Source of the DNA: an uncultured Flaviramulus sp. | GTDB lineage: Bacteria > Bacteroidota > Bacteroidia > Flavobacteriales > Flavobacteriaceae | Assembly: GCA_947495125.1 (NCBI GenBank) | Contig: CANLXL010000009.1 | Span: 62,001 to 126,000, forward strand | DNA: 64,000 nt | Reading direction: 5' to 3' | Shown: piece by piece, positions 26,206 to 36,936 of the stretch | How positions within the stretch are numbered: position 1 is the stretch's first letter | Layout of the letters: each line of letters begins with the position of its first letter | Notes under the pieces: generated by a model | The model's database searches: none | Told to the model about the DNA's origin: nothing | Seen by the model: only the letters and a program-made list of their open reading frames with translations | Translations under genes and position numbers: made by a program

Positions 26206-27201
26206 ATGGAAATTTTAGAAACTTTATGGAGTGAGATTATTGGCTTTCTGGGAATAGCCCAAGCCTGGGAGATTTTAGAAGCCGGAAACTATGAGGCGTT
26301 TAAAACATATGATGGTGTAGTATCACTAATTTATCCCATAATTCCCTTGCTTCTTTTATTAGAACTCATTTTAGGTTTTGTTTATAAAAAGCCTCAAGCA
26401 AAAGTTTATAAGGTGAATTTCTTAATTTATATATTCAATAGATTCGTTGGTAGGTTTATTGCTATCGCTATGGTAACCTTGTGTATTGGTTTCTTTCAGA
26501 AGTATGCTTTATTTGAAGCCAATCTCACTTGGTATTGGTTAATCTATGGTTATATTGTTTGGGAATTTGGACATTTCTTATACCATTATTGGGGACATAA
26601 AGTGCGCCTGTTTTGGTGCTTGCATTCTACACATCACGCACCCGAGGATATGAATTTATCAGTAACCCATGCGCATTTTTTTCTTGAGGCACCATATGCC
26701 GACGTTATACGCACCACGGTTTGTATTTTATTCGGAGTGCAACCAGAGTTGCTTTTTCTAATTATGTTTATAGATGGAACCTATGGTGCTTTTATTCATG
26801 TTGGGGAGAATTTAATTAAAGATGGAAGGCTAGGTTTTTTGAATAAAATCATACTCACACCATCACATCATCGCGTCCATCATGCGAGAAATCCGCTATA
26901 TATGGATACAAATTTTTGCAATCTTCTAAATATTTGGGATAAGGTCTTTGGTACGTTTCAAGATGAAGATAGCAATGTTAAAATTGAATACGGGATTACG
27001 CGCAAAATGGATTCAGGAAGTTTTTTAGACGTTTATTTTGGAGAGATCGTAGCTCTTGCCAAAGATGTGTATAGCGCTCCAGGGATTAAAAACAAGTTGC
27101 TGTATTTGGTGATGCCTCCGGGTTGGAGTCATACCGGAGAACATAATACGGCTCGAATAGTTCGCAGCAGGTTCTTACAGAATAGAGAAACCAAAGTTTA
27201 G
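26206..27201 (+). CDS. Sterol desaturase family protein, long form (2 of 3)
   Basis: 331 residues with several membrane helices (about 45-62, 78-98, 108-128). Histidine clusters HFLYHYWGHK (about 126-135), HSTHH (about 143-147) and HRVHH (about 224-228) supply the di-iron ligands. A C-terminal extension ends in MPPGWSHTGEH, which the copy at 52026 also has (APPGWSHDG). This long form resembles the subfamily of animal alkylglycerol monooxygenase (TMEM195). It follows the METTL7-like gene. Substrate unknown. Confidence 0.9.
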   Translation: MEILETLWSEIIGFLGIAQAWEILEAGNYEAFKTYDGVVSLIYPIIPLLLLLELILGFVYKKPQAKVYKVNFLIYIFNRFVGRFIAIAMVTLCIGFFQKYALFEANLTWYWLIYGYIVWEFGHFLYHYWGHKVRLFWCLHSTHHAPEDMNLSVTHAHFFLEAPYADVIRTTVCILFGVQPELLFLIMFIDGTYGAFIHVGENLIKDGRLGFLNKIILTPSHHRVHHARNPLYMDTNFCNLLNIWDKVFGTFQDEDSNVKIEYGITRKMDSGSFLDVYFGEIVALAKDVYSAPGIKNKLLYLVMPPGWSHTGEHNTARIVRSRFLQNRETKV

Positions 27202-27257
27202 TTGTTTTTTATTTCTTAATGTTCATCATAGGATAGTATTCTTTTTTAAGAATTAAC

Positions 27258-27265
27258 TACATTTG
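27258..27265 (+). promoter_or_regulatory. -7 promoter element of ychF
   Basis: TACATTTG matches TAnnTTTG, 21 bases before the ATG at 27287. It lies inside the apparent upstream extension of the reading frame, which argues for the downstream start. Confidence 0.5.
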
Positions 27266-27286
27266 CACTCGCAAAATAAATTTTCG

Positions 27287-28381
27287 ATGAAAGCAGGTAT
27301 AGTAGGATTGCCAAACGTAGGGAAATCGACCTTATTTAATTGTTTATCTAATGCTAAAGCACAAAGCGCAAACTTTCCGTTTTGTACTATAGAACCTAAT
27401 ATCGGTGTTGTGAACGTGCCGGATTCCCGATTGGAAAAATTAGAAGAACTGGTAAATCCAGAGCGCGTGCTTCCTGCTACGGTGGAGATTGTAGATATCG
27501 CAGGTTTGGTTAAGGGAGCCAGTAAAGGTGAAGGTTTGGGGAATCAATTTTTAGCAAACATTAGAGAGACTGATGCTATTTTGCATGTATTACGCTGTTT
27601 TGATAATGATAATATTGTGCATGTTGATGGTAATGTGAACCCTATTCGGGATAAAGAAACCATCGATATGGAATTGCAACTTAAGGATTTAGATACTGTT
27701 GAGAAAAAGTTGGATAAAGTGAAGCGTGCGGCAAAAACAGGTAATAAAGAGGCTCAGAAAGAAGAATCTGTATTGTTAAAGTTGAAGGAAGGTCTGGAGT
27801 CCGGGACATCTGTTCGCGCCTTAGATTTTTCAGAAGATGATTATAACGATTTTGTAAAACCTTCACAGCTGATTTCCGATAAGCCGGTGCTTTATGTTTG
27901 TAATGTCGATGAAAGGGCAGCCGTTTCCGGTAATGATTATGTAGAACAGGTTAAAGAGGCGGTTAAAAATGAAAACGCCGAAGTTTTGGTATTAGCCGTA
28001 GGTACAGAAGCTGATATTAATGAGTTAGACGATTATGAAGAGCGCCAAATGTTTCTTCAAGATATCGGTTTGGACGAACCGGGGTCATCTAAATTAATCC
28101 GTTCAGCTTATAAATTGTTAAACCAACAAACCTATTTTACTGCCGGAGTAAAAGAAGTCCGAGCCTGGACCATAGACATTGGTGCTACTGCTCCACAAGC
28201 GGCGGGTGTAATTCACACGGATTTTGAAAAAGGCTTTATTCGTGCAGAAGTTATTGGCTATAATGACTATGTTACATTAGGTAGTGAAACCAAAGTTAAA
28301 GAAGCTGGTAAAATGCGTGTTGAAGGGAAGAATTATGTCGTTAATGATGGCGATGTGATGCATTTCTTGTTTAACGTGTGA
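27287..28381 (+). CDS. ychF: Redox-regulated ATPase YchF (Obg family)
   Basis: 364 residues from ATG 27287; the in-frame extension to 27263 starts with TTG and contains the promoter element, so it is rejected. The P-loop GLPNVGKST, switch region [12 protein letters not shown] and the family insert are intact; the C-terminal TGS domain is seen in the [17 protein letters not shown] region. YchF binds ATP rather than GTP and associates with ribosomes. It is followed three bases later by an SRPBCC gene. Confidence 0.96.
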   Translation: MKAGIVGLPNVGKSTLFNCLSNAKAQSANFPFCTIEPNIGVVNVPDSRLEKLEELVNPERVLPATVEIVDIAGLVKGASKGEGLGNQFLANIRETDAILHVLRCFDNDNIVHVDGNVNPIRDKETIDMELQLKDLDTVEKKLDKVKRAAKTGNKEAQKEESVLLKLKEGLESGTSVRALDFSEDDYNDFVKPSQLISDKPVLYVCNVDERAAVSGNDYVEQVKEAVKNENAEVLVLAVGTEADINELDDYEERQMFLQDIGLDEPGSSKLIRSAYKLLNQQTYFTAGVKEVRAWTIDIGATAPQAAGVIHTDFEKGFIRAEVIGYNDYVTLGSETKVKEAGKMRVEGKNYVVNDGDVMHFLFNV

Positions 28382-28384
28382 TAC

Positions 28385-28837
28385 ATGCCCATAATTAAAA
28401 TCGAAACTGTAATTGAAGCAAACATAAAAGTATGTTTTGATTTAGCACGTAATATCGATTTTCATCAAGATTCGTTAAAGCATTCTAAAGAAAAAGCTAT
28501 CGCCGGGAGAACATCCGGTTTGATTGAATTAGGAGAATCTGTTACATGGGAAGCCTTTCATTTTGGGATTAAACAAAAACTTACTTCAAGAATAACTGAG
28601 ATGGATTCACCAAATTATTTTGTAGATGAAATGGTTTCAGGAGCTTTCAAATCATTTCGTCATGAACATCATTTCTATAAAAGCGACAATAGAACGATTA
28701 TGATTGATAATTTCTTTTTTGAATCACCATATGGTTTCGTTGGTCAATTTATAGATTGGTTGTTTCTAAAAAGGTATATGCTTAATCTTTTAAAAACTAG
28801 AAATATACATTTGAAGGCCAGAGCGGAAACCATGTAG
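28385..28837 (+). CDS. SRPBCC (START-like) family protein
   Basis: 150 residues, the size of a single ligand-binding helix-grip domain. Start IKIETVIEANIKVCFDLARN with a central beta-strand run (ESVTWEAFHFGIKQKLTSRI) and the terminal long helix GQFIDWLFLKRYMLNLL fit the SRPBCC family, which binds hydrophobic ligands. No signal peptide. Three bases after ychF, so co-transcribed. Ligand unknown. Confidence 0.78.
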   Translation: MPIIKIETVIEANIKVCFDLARNIDFHQDSLKHSKEKAIAGRTSGLIELGESVTWEAFHFGIKQKLTSRITEMDSPNYFVDEMVSGAFKSFRHEHHFYKSDNRTIMIDNFFFESPYGFVGQFIDWLFLKRYMLNLLKTRNIHLKARAETM

Positions 28838-28923
28838 TTGTTTCTAAACAATCTTCACATTGAACGTCGTAATTCATCAATCCTTAGGTTTAGTGTTAAA
28901 CAGCACGCTTATATATTCGTTGT

Positions 28924-29826
28924 GTGAAAAAATCAAGAACATTTATTTATGGTATTCTTTTAGGTCTTTTAGGGATCATTCTTTTTTCGTCTAAAGCCGT
29001 CATGGTGAAGCTTGCCTATCGGTATAATGTAGATGCGCTTAGCATGTTGTTATTACGAATGCTGTTTTCGGTACCCTTTTATATGAGTATTGCATGGCTA
29101 TACAGAAATAAAAAAAATGTTGAAGAAGCTACAAGAAGGGATTATATATGGATCGTAATCTTTGGTTTTATAGGTTATTATTTGGCGAGTTATTTCGATT
29201 TTGTCGGACTAACATATATTAAGGCAAGTTTGGAACGTATTATCTTATTTTTATATCCTACCATCGTGCTTCTTTTGAATCAAATATTTTTCAAAAGGAA
29301 AATAACTAAAACTCAGGCTGGAGCTGTTGTGTTATCCTACGTAGGCATTGTGATTGCGTTTTGGGAGGAGGTTGCTATATCCGGAAATGATACCTATGTT
29401 GGAGGGTTTTTTATTTTACTCAGTGCGATTACTTATGCTTCGTACTTGGTGGGTAGTGGTTGGTTAATCCCTAAGTTTGGCGTGGTTAAATTTACATCAT
29501 ATGCTATGCTTGTTTCATGTTTCTGTGTATTCATTCATTATGCAATAATGTCCGATGTTAGCATTTCCGGTCATCCCTGGCAAGTGTATTTTTTAGGGTT
29601 TTTAATTGCCATTTTTGCGACAGTAATTCCTTCTTATCTGGTTTCTGTTTCGATAAAAATGATTAACGCTTCAAACTTTGCCGTCGTTGCTGGTGCGGGA
29701 CCAGTTTCTACAATCGTTTTAGCTGCTATTTTTTTAAATGAAGTGTTGACACTGTTGCAAACATTTGGTGCCCTGGTCGTTATTATTGGAATATTAAGCG
29801 TATCCATAAAAAAGGAGAAAAAGTAG
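28924..29826 (+). CDS. EamA/DMT-type inner-membrane transporter
   Basis: 300 residues with ten predicted membrane helices in two EamA repeats: the first begins GILLGLLGIILFSSKAVMVK and the second GGFFILLSAITYASYLVGSG. Such drug/metabolite transporters usually export small molecules such as amino acids or purines; the substrate is not predictable. The start codon is GTG (28924). It stands between the ychF pair and parE. Confidence 0.88.
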   Translation: MKKSRTFIYGILLGLLGIILFSSKAVMVKLAYRYNVDALSMLLLRMLFSVPFYMSIAWLYRNKKNVEEATRRDYIWIVIFGFIGYYLASYFDFVGLTYIKASLERIILFLYPTIVLLLNQIFFKRKITKTQAGAVVLSYVGIVIAFWEEVAISGNDTYVGGFFILLSAITYASYLVGSGWLIPKFGVVKFTSYAMLVSCFCVFIHYAIMSDVSISGHPWQVYFLGFLIAIFATVIPSYLVSVSIKMINASNFAVVAGAGPVSTIVLAAIFLNEVLTLLQTFGALVVIIGILSVSIKKEKK

Positions 29827-29945
29827 AAGATTAGGGTTCTCAACAAAAACAATTTTATATTGTTAATTACTTTGTGTAAAGCCTGTTTCATTTTTTGAAA
29901 CGTTATGTTATATTAGCGTTCTATCACAAAATTTCACTCAATTCT

Positions 29946-31808
29946 ATGGCTGTACAATCTAATTATACCGAAGAAAATATACGCTCACTCGACTGGAAGG
30001 AACATATTAGAATGCGACCGGGCATGTATATTGGAAAACTCGGTGATGGATCGTCCCCGGATGATGGTATCTATATTCTGGTTAAAGAGGTTCTGGATAA
30101 CTCTATAGATGAGTATGTGATGGGGGCCGGTAAAACCATCGAAATATCTATTCAAGGTAATAAAGTTATTGTTCGCGATTATGGACGTGGTATTCCTTTG
30201 GGTAAAGTGGTCGATGTAGTTTCTAAAATGAATACCGGAGGGAAATACGATTCAAAAGCGTTTAAAAAGTCGGTTGGATTAAATGGCGTAGGAACAAAAG
30301 CCGTAAATGCATTATCTAATTATTTTAGAGTAGAGTCTACTAGAGAGGGAAGATCGGCTTCGGCAGAGTTTGAACAGGGAAATCTAATCAATCAAGACCT
30401 TTTAGACGACACCTCGCGAAGAAAAGGAACAAAGGTCTCTTTTATACCTGATGAAGTCATTTTTAAAAACTATAAGTTTAGAAATGAGTATATTATTAAG
30501 TTGCTTAAAAACTATGTATATCTTAATCCGGGTTTAACGATTGTTTTTAACGGTGAGAAGTTTTATAGTGAAAATGGTCTTAAGGATTTACTAAGTGAAA
30601 ATATTAATGAAACGGATAGACGGTATCCCATAATTCATTTAAAAGGCGATGATATTGAAGTCGCAATAACCCATAGTAAAACGCAATATAGTGAAGAGTA
30701 TCATTCTTTTGTAAATGGGCAAAATACAACGCAGGGTGGAACACATTTAAATGCTTTTAGAGAATCTGTGGTTAAAACTGTTCGAGAGTTTTACGGTAAA
30801 AATTATGACGCTTCCGATATTAGAAAATCGATTGTGTCGGCCATAGCTATAAAAGTTATGGAACCGGTTTTTGAGAGTCAAACAAAAACAAAACTAGGAT
30901 CTACAGATATGGGTGGAGATTTACCAACCGTAAGAACCTATATAAACGATTTTGTAAAGACGAATTTGGATAATTTTTTGCATAAAAATCCTGATACGGC
31001 AGAAAGTATTCAGCGGAAAATTCTCCAGGCAGAACGAGAGCGAAAGGAATTATCAGGTATTCGTAAACTTGCTAAGGACAGGGCAAAGAAAGCGAGTTTG
31101 CATAATAAAAAATTACGCGATTGCCGAGTACACTTTGGGGATACCAAAAACGAACGGAATTTAGAAACCACCCTATTTATTACCGAGGGTGATTCAGCAT
31201 CCGGGAGTATCACAAAATCACGAGATGTAAATACACAGGCCGTATTCAGTTTAAAAGGAAAGCCCTTAAATTGCTACGGGTTAAGTAAAAAAATTGTTTA
31301 TGAAAATGAAGAATTTAACCTATTACAGGCGGCTTTAAATATTGAAGAATCTTTAGAAGACCTACGTTACAACAATGTTGTGATCGCTACTGATGCTGAT
31401 GTTGATGGAATGCATATTAGGCTGTTACTGATTACATTCTTTTTGCAGTTTTTCCCTGAAGTTATAAAAGAAGGTCATTTGTATATTTTGCAAACCCCGT
31501 TATTCAGGGTTAGAAACAAGAAGGAAACGATTTATTGTTATTCTGAGGGAGAGCGCATAGCGGCTATTAATAAATTAAAGCCAAAACCGGAAATCACACG
31601 TTTTAAAGGTTTAGGAGAGATTTCTCCTGATGAATTTAAACATTTTATTGGTGATGATATTCGTTTAGACCCAATCATGTTGGATGATAACATGTCGATT
31701 GAGGAATTATTGGCATTTTACATGGGAAAAAATACACCCTCGCGACAAGAATTTATTATAGAAAACCTGAAAGTAGAACTGGATTTAATTGAAGAAGAGA
31801 AAGCTTAA
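29946..31808 (+). CDS. parE: DNA topoisomerase IV subunit B
   Basis: 620 residues from ATG 29946; the extension to 29895 starts with TTG and is unlike the family. GHKL ATPase motifs are [21 protein letters not shown] and [14 protein letters not shown]; the TOPRIM domain shows [11 protein letters not shown] and [12 protein letters not shown] with the metal-binding acidic residues. It pairs with ParC to decatenate and relax DNA. The adjacent parC (six bases away) and the short length, without the GyrB-type insert, favour ParE over GyrB. Confidence 0.95.
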   Translation: MAVQSNYTEENIRSLDWKEHIRMRPGMYIGKLGDGSSPDDGIYILVKEVLDNSIDEYVMGAGKTIEISIQGNKVIVRDYGRGIPLGKVVDVVSKMNTGGKYDSKAFKKSVGLNGVGTKAVNALSNYFRVESTREGRSASAEFEQGNLINQDLLDDTSRRKGTKVSFIPDEVIFKNYKFRNEYIIKLLKNYVYLNPGLTIVFNGEKFYSENGLKDLLSENINETDRRYPIIHLKGDDIEVAITHSKTQYSEEYHSFVNGQNTTQGGTHLNAFRESVVKTVREFYGKNYDASDIRKSIVSAIAIKVMEPVFESQTKTKLGSTDMGGDLPTVRTYINDFVKTNLDNFLHKNPDTAESIQRKILQAERERKELSGIRKLAKDRAKKASLHNKKLRDCRVHFGDTKNERNLETTLFITEGDSASGSITKSRDVNTQAVFSLKGKPLNCYGLSKKIVYENEEFNLLQAALNIEESLEDLRYNNVVIATDADVDGMHIRLLLITFFLQFFPEVIKEGHLYILQTPLFRVRNKKETIYCYSEGERIAAINKLKPKPEITRFKGLGEISPDEFKHFIGDDIRLDPIMLDDNMSIEELLAFYMGKNTPSRQEFIIENLKVELDLIEEEKA

Positions 31809-31814
31809 TACATA

Positions 31815-34481
31815 ATGACAGAAGAAGAAGAAAAAGACGATTTAACTACCAATCAAGATAATCCTCAAGAAACCATTACCCGTGTTACGGGGATGTACAA
31901 AGATTGGTTTTTAGACTATGCATCCTACGTTATATTAGAACGTGCGGTTCCAGCCATTGAAGATGGTTTTAAACCTGTACAACGCCGTATTATGCACTCG
32001 ATGAAAGATTTGGATGACGGGCGTTATAATAAAGTGGCAAATATTGTTGGACATACCATGCAATATCACCCTCATGGAGATGCAAGTATCGCAGATGCTA
32101 TGGTGCAAATTGGTCAGAAAGATTTGTTAATTGATACCCAGGGAAACTGGGGGAACATTTTAACTGGTGATAGAGCTGCTGCATCGCGTTATATTGAAGC
32201 TAGAATCTCTAAATTTGGGTTAGATGTCGTGTATAATCCTAAAATTACCGAGTGGCAGGCCAGTTATGATGGACGACGAAAAGAACCTGTTAACCTACCA
32301 GTGATGTTTCCGCTTTTGTTAGCGCAGGGAGGAGAGGGAATAGCCGTAGGATTATCGACTAAAATTTTACCACATAATTTTATTGAGCTTATAGATGCCT
32401 CTATAAAGCATTTACAAGGAAAACGTTTTACAATTGTTCCGGATTTTCCAACGGCCGGAATAGCCGATTTTTCAAATTATAATGATGGTTTACGAGGCGG
32501 TAAAGTTCGGGTTCGCGCCAAAATTTCACAATTTGATAAAAACACTTTGGTAATTTCTGAGATTCCTTTCGGAACAACCACGTCTTCGCTTATAGATTCC
32601 ATTTTAAAAGCTAATGATAAGGGTAAAATAAAGGTTAAAAAAATTGAGGATAATACCGCTGCTGAAGTTGAAATTTTAGTGCATTTGCCTTCAGGGTTAT
32701 CACCTGATAAAACCATTGATGCATTATATGCGTTTACAAGTTGCGAGTCCTCTATTTCTCCTCTAGGCTGTGTTATTGAAGATAATAAACCTTTATTTGT
32801 TGGAGTTTCAGAAATGTTGAGGCGTTCTACCGATAATACGGTTCAGCTTTTAAGGCAGGAGCTGGAAATAAAATTGGGTGAATTGGAGGAGCAATGGCAT
32901 TTTGCTTCTTTAGAACGTATTTTTATCGAGAACAGAATTTATAGGGATATTGAAGAAGAAGAAACATGGGAAGGCGTTATAAGTGCCATTGACAAAGGAT
33001 TACAACCTCACATAAAACATTTAAAAAGAACTGTTACAGAGGATGATATTGTAAGATTGACGGAGATTCGTATTAAGCGTATTTCTAAATTTGACATTGA
33101 TAAGGCACAGCAGAAGATAGATGCTTTAGAAGAACAAATTGCAGAGATAAAACATCATTTAGAGCACCTTATAGAATATGCAATTTCATATTTTAAAAGA
33201 CTCAAAAAGGATTACGGGACGGGTAGAGCGCGTAAAACAGAAATCAGAACTTTTGACGATGTTGACGCTACCAAAGTGGTTATTAGAAACACAAAGCTCT
33301 ATGTAAATAGGGAAGAGGGCTTTATAGGAACATCATTACGACGCGATGAGTATGTTGGAGATTGTAGCGATATTGACGATATCATTGTTTTTACCAAGGA
33401 AGGAAAAATGATGGTTACCAAGGTAGGATCTAAGACTTTTGTAGGTAAGGATATTGTTCATGTTGCCGTTTTTAAGAAAAAAGACAAACGCACCATTTAC
33501 AATATGATTTATAAAGATGGAGCCAAAGGCCCTTCATATATTAAACGCTTTGCAGTAACCGGAGTAACACGCGACAGAGAATATGATTTAACAAATGGAA
33601 ACAAAGGTTCAGCACTATTATATTTTTCAGCAAACCCTAATGGCGAAGCCGAAGTCGTTACCGTTAACCTAAGACAGGCAGGAAGTATTAAAAAGTTAAA
33701 ATGGGATATAGATTTTGCCGATATATTGATTAAAGGCAGAGTGTCCAAGGGGAACTTAGTGACAAAATATTCTATTAAGCGTGTTGAACTTAAAGAGAAA
33801 GGGGTGTCTACCTTAAAACCACGTAAGATATGGTTTGATGAAACGGTTCAGCGCCTGAATGTTGATGGAAGAGGAGAACTCATAGGTGAATTCAGGGGAG
33901 AAGATAAGTTATTGGTTATCTCACAATCCGGAATGGTAAAAACAGTAACTCCTGAAGTTACAATGCATTTTGATAATGATATGGTCGTATTGGAAAAGTG
34001 GATTCCTAAAAAACCCATTTCCGCTATCTATTTTAACGGAGAGAAAGCGCTTTACTATGTTAAACGCTTTCTTATAGAGAATGAAGGGAAAGAAGAATCT
34101 TTTATTTCGGAACATCCGGAGTCTCAATTAGAAATTGTTTCTACAGATTGGAAACCTATGGCTGAAGTCGTTTTTGCAAAAGAACGCGGAAAAGACCGAA
34201 AAGAAAATTTAGAAATTAATTTAGAAGAATTTATCTCGATTAAAGGCATTCATGCTTTAGGAAATCAGTTAACCAAAGAAAAGGTAAACCAGATTAATGT
34301 ATTGAATCCAATTCCTTATGAAGCTCCGGAAGAAACTCCGGCCAATGAGATTGAAGTGGTAGATGAAGAAACTGTTTTAAAAGACAATTTAAACGATACC
34401 AATATGGATTCTGACCCTAAAAGTATTAAAACCCCAGATGAAGGTAATTTAGACGACGAAGGACAAACAACGCTATTTTGA
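31815..34481 (+). CDS. parC: DNA topoisomerase IV subunit A
   Basis: 888 residues. The winged-helix region contains VQRRIMHSMKD and the active-site Tyr in AAASRYIEARIS; a coiled coil (about 430-480) and a C-terminal beta-pinwheel follow, with repeats such as IDDIIVFTKEGKMMVTKVGSK and KLLVISQSGMVKT. A very acidic tail of about 50 residues (PEETPANEIEVVDEE onward) ends the protein. Six bases after parE, so the two subunits are made from one message in matching amounts. Confidence 0.95.
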   Translation: MTEEEEKDDLTTNQDNPQETITRVTGMYKDWFLDYASYVILERAVPAIEDGFKPVQRRIMHSMKDLDDGRYNKVANIVGHTMQYHPHGDASIADAMVQIGQKDLLIDTQGNWGNILTGDRAAASRYIEARISKFGLDVVYNPKITEWQASYDGRRKEPVNLPVMFPLLLAQGGEGIAVGLSTKILPHNFIELIDASIKHLQGKRFTIVPDFPTAGIADFSNYNDGLRGGKVRVRAKISQFDKNTLVISEIPFGTTTSSLIDSILKANDKGKIKVKKIEDNTAAEVEILVHLPSGLSPDKTIDALYAFTSCESSISPLGCVIEDNKPLFVGVSEMLRRSTDNTVQLLRQELEIKLGELEEQWHFASLERIFIENRIYRDIEEEETWEGVISAIDKGLQPHIKHLKRTVTEDDIVRLTEIRIKRISKFDIDKAQQKIDALEEQIAEIKHHLEHLIEYAISYFKRLKKDYGTGRARKTEIRTFDDVDATKVVIRNTKLYVNREEGFIGTSLRRDEYVGDCSDIDDIIVFTKEGKMMVTKVGSKTFVGKDIVHVAVFKKKDKRTIYNMIYKDGAKGPSYIKRFAVTGVTRDREYDLTNGNKGSALLYFSANPNGEAEVVTVNLRQAGSIKKLKWDIDFADILIKGRVSKGNLVTKYSIKRVELKEKGVSTLKPRKIWFDETVQRLNVDGRGELIGEFRGEDKLLVISQSGMVKTVTPEVTMHFDNDMVVLEKWIPKKPISAIYFNGEKALYYVKRFLIENEGKEESFISEHPESQLEIVSTDWKPMAEVVFAKERGKDRKENLEINLEEFISIKGIHALGNQLTKEKVNQINVLNPIPYEAPEETPANEIEVVDEETVLKDNLNDTNMDSDPKSIKTPDEGNLDDEGQTTLF

Positions 34482-34497
34482 TGTTTAATTCTTGTTT

Positions 34498-35520
34498 ATG
34501 ATTAGGCGTTTTTCATTTTCTAAAATTAGAATGAAAGGGAATAGGCTTTTAAGAATCATCTCTTTTTTATGCGCTTTGCTTTTATTTGTTGGTAGTCTTT
34601 CTGTTGTAAAAACTATAGGTGTCGTTTCATTTGTTTTTTCAATCATATTACCGGTATTGTTTTTTGCTAACATAATTTTCCTTATATATTGGGGAGTTAA
34701 AAGAAAAAAACACTTCTTTTTTCATCTGTTAAGCGTACTTGTATATTTTTTATATTTTGATTCTTTATTGAGGATCAGTACAGATCGTTTAGATGAACAT
34801 ACCGAATCCTTTACATTTTTATCCTATAATGTTAAAGGACTTTTTTTTCATGGTGATAATAGAAGAGAAATTGTAAATTTTATAAAGAAGAAAGATCCGG
34901 ATATTATCGCTTTTCAAGAGTTTGCTCGTGATGGGTTTGAGAGTTTTGAGCACTATCCATACAGGTTTATAGCTTATCGAGATAAAGTGCCTAAATCATT
35001 GTTAGTGATTTATTCTAAATTTCAAATTGTGAATAAAGGCTATGTGAGTTTTGCAGACACTCGAAATGGGGCAATATTTGCTGATATTAAATATAAAGAT
35101 GAAATAATTAGAGTGTACAACCTGCATTTACAATCTTTCGGTATTAGATTTACTTCTAATTCTATAAATGAGAATGAGTTTTCGAGGGTTGTTAATATAG
35201 TCTCTAAAACGATAAATTTACAAAAAGAACAAGCCCTTAAAGTCGTTAACCATTCCAAATCTTTTCTTGGAAAAAGCATAATTTGCGGAGATTTTAATAG
35301 CACTCAGTTCTCTTCTATATATAGAACCTTGAGGGAGGATAGAAACGATTCTTTTATAGAAAAGGGTAATGGTTTTGGAACAACCTATAACCTTTCAAAT
35401 TATCCGATAAGGCTTGATTTTGTTTTACCCGACTTTAGTTTTAAGACCGTTTCTCATGAAAACTTTAAGCTCAAATTATCAGATCATGAGCCCGTATATG
35501 TAAAGCTTGCGGTTAAATAG
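34498..35520 (+). CDS. Membrane-anchored endonuclease/exonuclease/phosphatase family protein
   Basis: About 340 residues. Two or three N-terminal membrane helices (in the first 90 residues) precede an EEP domain with YNVKGLFFHG, the catalytic Glu in IIAFQEFARDG, the ICGDFNSTQFSS motif and SDHEPVYV. EEP enzymes cleave phosphodiesters in nucleic acids or phospholipids; a periplasmic or extracytoplasmic domain is likely. The ATG at 34498 is taken; the next in-frame ATG (34531) is possible. It lies 16 bases after parC and probably shares its transcript, without evident functional link. Confidence 0.88.
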   Translation: MIRRFSFSKIRMKGNRLLRIISFLCALLLFVGSLSVVKTIGVVSFVFSIILPVLFFANIIFLIYWGVKRKKHFFFHLLSVLVYFLYFDSLLRISTDRLDEHTESFTFLSYNVKGLFFHGDNRREIVNFIKKKDPDIIAFQEFARDGFESFEHYPYRFIAYRDKVPKSLLVIYSKFQIVNKGYVSFADTRNGAIFADIKYKDEIIRVYNLHLQSFGIRFTSNSINENEFSRVVNIVSKTINLQKEQALKVVNHSKSFLGKSIICGDFNSTQFSSIYRTLREDRNDSFIEKGNGFGTTYNLSNYPIRLDFVLPDFSFKTVSHENFKLKLSDHEPVYVKLAVK

Positions 35521-35537
35521 GGGGCAGATGCAAGTTA

Positions 35538-35569
35538 AAAAGCCCAAATCTATTAAGAAATGGGCTTTT
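35538..35569. terminator. Bidirectional terminator
   Basis: AAAAGCCCA (35538-35546) pairs with TGGGCTTTT (35561-35569), with a 14-base loop. It lies between the rightward EEP gene and the leftward YceI gene and can end both. Confidence 0.8.
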
Positions 35570-35580
35570 ATAATACCTTA

Positions 35581-36219
35581 TTAAGATTTTGAAGCTTTAA
35601 TAGAAATCTGCAATTCTATCTCGTCATTAATAAACTTATCACCTAAGTCACTAAAAATAGATTTCGATTTATACTGTACATTCCATTTTGTTCTATCAAT
35701 GGAAAAAGTGTCACTCGTAACGGTTATTGTGTTATTTTTATGCGTTATATTCACCGGGAAAGTGACATTGTTTTTTACATCTTTAAGTGTTAAATTACCG
35801 GAAAGCATTGTTTTTCCTTCAGTTTCATTTAAACCAGTAATCTCGAAAGCTGCATTCGGATATTTTTCAACATCAAAAAAATCAGCACTTTTTAAATGAC
35901 CTTCAAGTTTGGCACTGCTATCAGCGTCTTTAATCGTGTTCATTTTTATCAAAAAGGTACCTCCGTTTATTTTTCCATTTTCGACATCTAATACGCCGTT
36001 TTCCAAATTCACAGTACCGTTATGGGTTCCGGTAGGCTTAAAACCTTTCCAAATAATCTTAGAATCAGTAAGATTCACAGAATACTTATCTGTAGCGGCA
36101 CTAGCATCGATAACGTCTTCCACGTCAGTAGTTGCAGCCTCCTTGGCCTTATCTTTACATGAAGTAATTGAAACAGCTATAATTGTTGCGACAATAATGG
36201 TTTTAAAACTATTTTTCAT
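35581..36219 (-). CDS. YceI family lipoprotein
   Basis: 212 residues. The signal (IAVSITSCKDK) gives a lipidated Cys21. The mature domain is a YceI lipocalin-like barrel: SKIIWKGFKPTGTHNGTVNL, HLKSADFFDVEKYPNAAFEI and IDRTKWNVQYKSKSIF are family landmarks. Such proteins bind isoprenoid-type or other hydrophobic molecules in the periplasm; the ligand is unknown here. Transcribed away from grpE. Confidence 0.92.
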   Translation of the reverse strand: MKNSFKTIIVATIIAVSITSCKDKAKEAATTDVEDVIDASAATDKYSVNLTDSKIIWKGFKPTGTHNGTVNLENGVLDVENGKINGGTFLIKMNTIKDADSSAKLEGHLKSADFFDVEKYPNAAFEITGLNETEGKTMLSGNLTLKDVKNNVTFPVNITHKNNTITVTSDTFSIDRTKWNVQYKSKSIFSDLGDKFINDEIELQISIKASKS

Positions 36220-36324
36220 TTTAACGTGATTTTTTAGTGTTTATATTGTAAAATTAACGAATTACTTGCATAAAAAAAATTAAAATTATTTTGTGACATT
36301 ATGACATTTTTATAATAATGGCAG

Positions 36325-36332
36325 TACTTTTG
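36325..36332 (+). promoter_or_regulatory. -7 promoter element of grpE-dnaJ
   Basis: TACTTTTG matches TAnnTTTG, 41 bases before the grpE ATG. No TTG at the right distance and no CIRCE-type inverted repeat are seen, so HrcA control is not supported. Confidence 0.5.
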
Positions 36333-36372
36333 CAAACCAAAATTAGTATTTGTATAAATAGAAGATACAGCA

Positions 36373-36927
36373 ATGAGTAAAAAAGATATAACAAGCGATA
36401 TAGAAAACGAACAATTGGACAATATGGAGAATGAAACTGTTGAGGCAGAAGAGCAAGAAGTCATTGAGGAGCAAACAACGGAAGAAAAGCTTAAAGACGA
36501 ATTAGAACAAGAGAAAAATAAGTTTTTAAGACTATTTGCAGAGTTCGAAAACTACAAAAGGAGGACGTCCAAGGAGCGTCTGGAATTGTTTTCAACAGCA
36601 AGTGAGGATGTTATGAAAACACTGTTGCCTGTACTCGACGATTTCGAACGTGCGTTGGCACATATTGAAGAAGATAAAGAAGCTGAAGAATTGCGTAAAG
36701 GCGTGCTGTTGATTTATCAAAAACTAGTTAAAACTTTAGAGCAAAAAGGTCTAGCCGTAATAGTGATTGAAAAAGGTGATGATTTTAATGCCGATGTTCA
36801 TGAAGCAATAACTCAAATACCCGCTCCAACAGATAACCTAAAAGGTAAAATTATTGATGTAGTAGAAAAAGGATACACGCTGGGAGAAAAAATTATTCGT
36901 TTCCCTAAAGTTGTTATAGGACAATAA
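36373..36927 (+). CDS. grpE: Nucleotide exchange factor GrpE
   Basis: 184 residues. A long acidic N-terminal coiled coil (residues about 10-70, with EDEL and EELK-type heptads) leads to the GrpE core: FLRLFAEFENYKRRTSKERL, LLPVLDDFERALAHI, and DGDEFNAD-type FNADVHEAITQIP and the terminal FPKVVIGQ. It releases ADP from DnaK. dnaJ follows nine bases later, forming the usual chaperone pair; dnaK is not in the window. Confidence 0.96.
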   Translation: MSKKDITSDIENEQLDNMENETVEAEEQEVIEEQTTEEKLKDELEQEKNKFLRLFAEFENYKRRTSKERLELFSTASEDVMKTLLPVLDDFERALAHIEEDKEAEELRKGVLLIYQKLVKTLEQKGLAVIVIEKGDDFNADVHEAITQIPAPTDNLKGKIIDVVEKGYTLGEKIIRFPKVVIGQ

Positions 36928-36936
36928 ACCAAGACC

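Noticed and set aside
36220-36372. CIRCE or HrcA site before grpE
   Set aside because: No TTAGCACTC-type inverted repeat could be found.
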